Shown here: piece by piece, positions 7,095-7,245 of the stretch
How the letters are laid out: each line of letters begins with the position of its first letter
Position numbering within the stretch: position 1 is the first letter of the stretch
DNA from: Bacteroidales bacterium
GTDB lineage: Bacteria; Bacteroidota; Bacteroidia; Bacteroidales; JAAUTT01
Direction: 5' to 3'
DNA length: 7,245 bases
NCBI GenBank assembly: GCA_025350365.1
Contig: JANXXY010000231.1
Location: 1 to 7,245 of the forward strand
Notes under the pieces: model-generated
The model's input: only the letters and a program-made list of their open reading frames with translations
Database searches by the model: none
Told to the model about the DNA's origin: nothing
Program-made: the position numbers and the translations under genes

Positions 7095-7125
7095 CTAAAA
7101 TAGGACATCTCTCTTAATTAAACAA
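7095..7125 (-). promoter_or_regulatory. Possible promoter of the pyrophosphatase gene
   Basis: On the minus strand, TTG (7125-7123) is followed after 20 bases by TATTTTAG (7102-7095). This resembles the Bacteroidota -33/-7 pair TTG and TAnnTTTG, with one mismatch in the -7 element. The predicted start near 7089 would give a leader of about 35 bases. The rest of 7054-7245 is AT-rich and shows no gene or clear structure. Confidence 0.35.
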
Positions 7126-7245
7126 GAAAAACAATGGTATCAGTTAATAAATAAGTATTCTAAATAACAATAGTTCGGTAATTTTCCAACTTCTGAATTT
7201 TTATAAAATGTAATACGTTGAAATACATAGAAATAAAAAAATATT

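Overview
The window looks like a chromosomal segment of an anaerobic or facultative member of the Bacteroidota, probably near Bacteroidales or Marinilabiliales. The evidence is AT-rich DNA, A-rich leaders with almost no Shine-Dalgarno sequences, a DUF4369-TlpA thioredoxin lipoprotein, a Bacteroidota-type LpxH, and a glycogen debranching enzyme directly followed by a glycosyltransferase. The taxonomic call is inference from protein style. There is no rRNA or other direct marker.

Left part (1-2242, minus strand): a two-gene carbohydrate-storage operon. A stand-alone bacterial glycogen debranching enzyme (amylo-alpha-1,6-glucosidase type, GH133-like) is followed, with an ATGA overlap, by the N-terminal 96 residues of a glycogen-synthase-like glycosyltransferase that runs off the left edge. 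In related Bacteroides genomes a GH57 alpha-amylase or glucanotransferase usually follows, so that gene may lie just outside.

Middle (2243-4541): a 315-base AT-rich divergent intergenic region holds a perfect 12-bp inverted repeat with a 22-base spacer, a nearby 10-bp palindrome and a possible Bacteroidota promoter. It is followed on the plus strand by a TlpA-like lipoprotein thiol-disulfide oxidoreductase and LpxH, the lipid A pathway UDP-2,3-diacylglucosamine pyrophosphatase. lpxH starts at GTG inside the end of the tlpA-like gene, so the two are probably translationally coupled.

Right part (4542-7245): a near-perfect symmetrical hairpin flanked by A and T tracts lies between convergent genes and should terminate both. 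The minus-strand gene beyond it encodes an 817-residue membrane-bound proton-pumping pyrophosphatase. It keeps all the pyrophosphate- and Mg-binding residues I could align but departs from canonical family members in several motifs. It carries the lysine that marks K+-independent enzymes, and it has a signal-peptide-like N-terminus. It fits the divergent, Na+-regulated H+-PPase subfamily better than the usual Bacteroides Na+/H+ pump.

The genes are mostly housekeeping: polyglucose storage, envelope redox, lipid A synthesis and pyrophosphate energy conservation. I found no mobile element, CRISPR array, RNA gene or clear new multi-gene system. The most notable items are the divergent pyrophosphatase and the structured divergent intergenic region.
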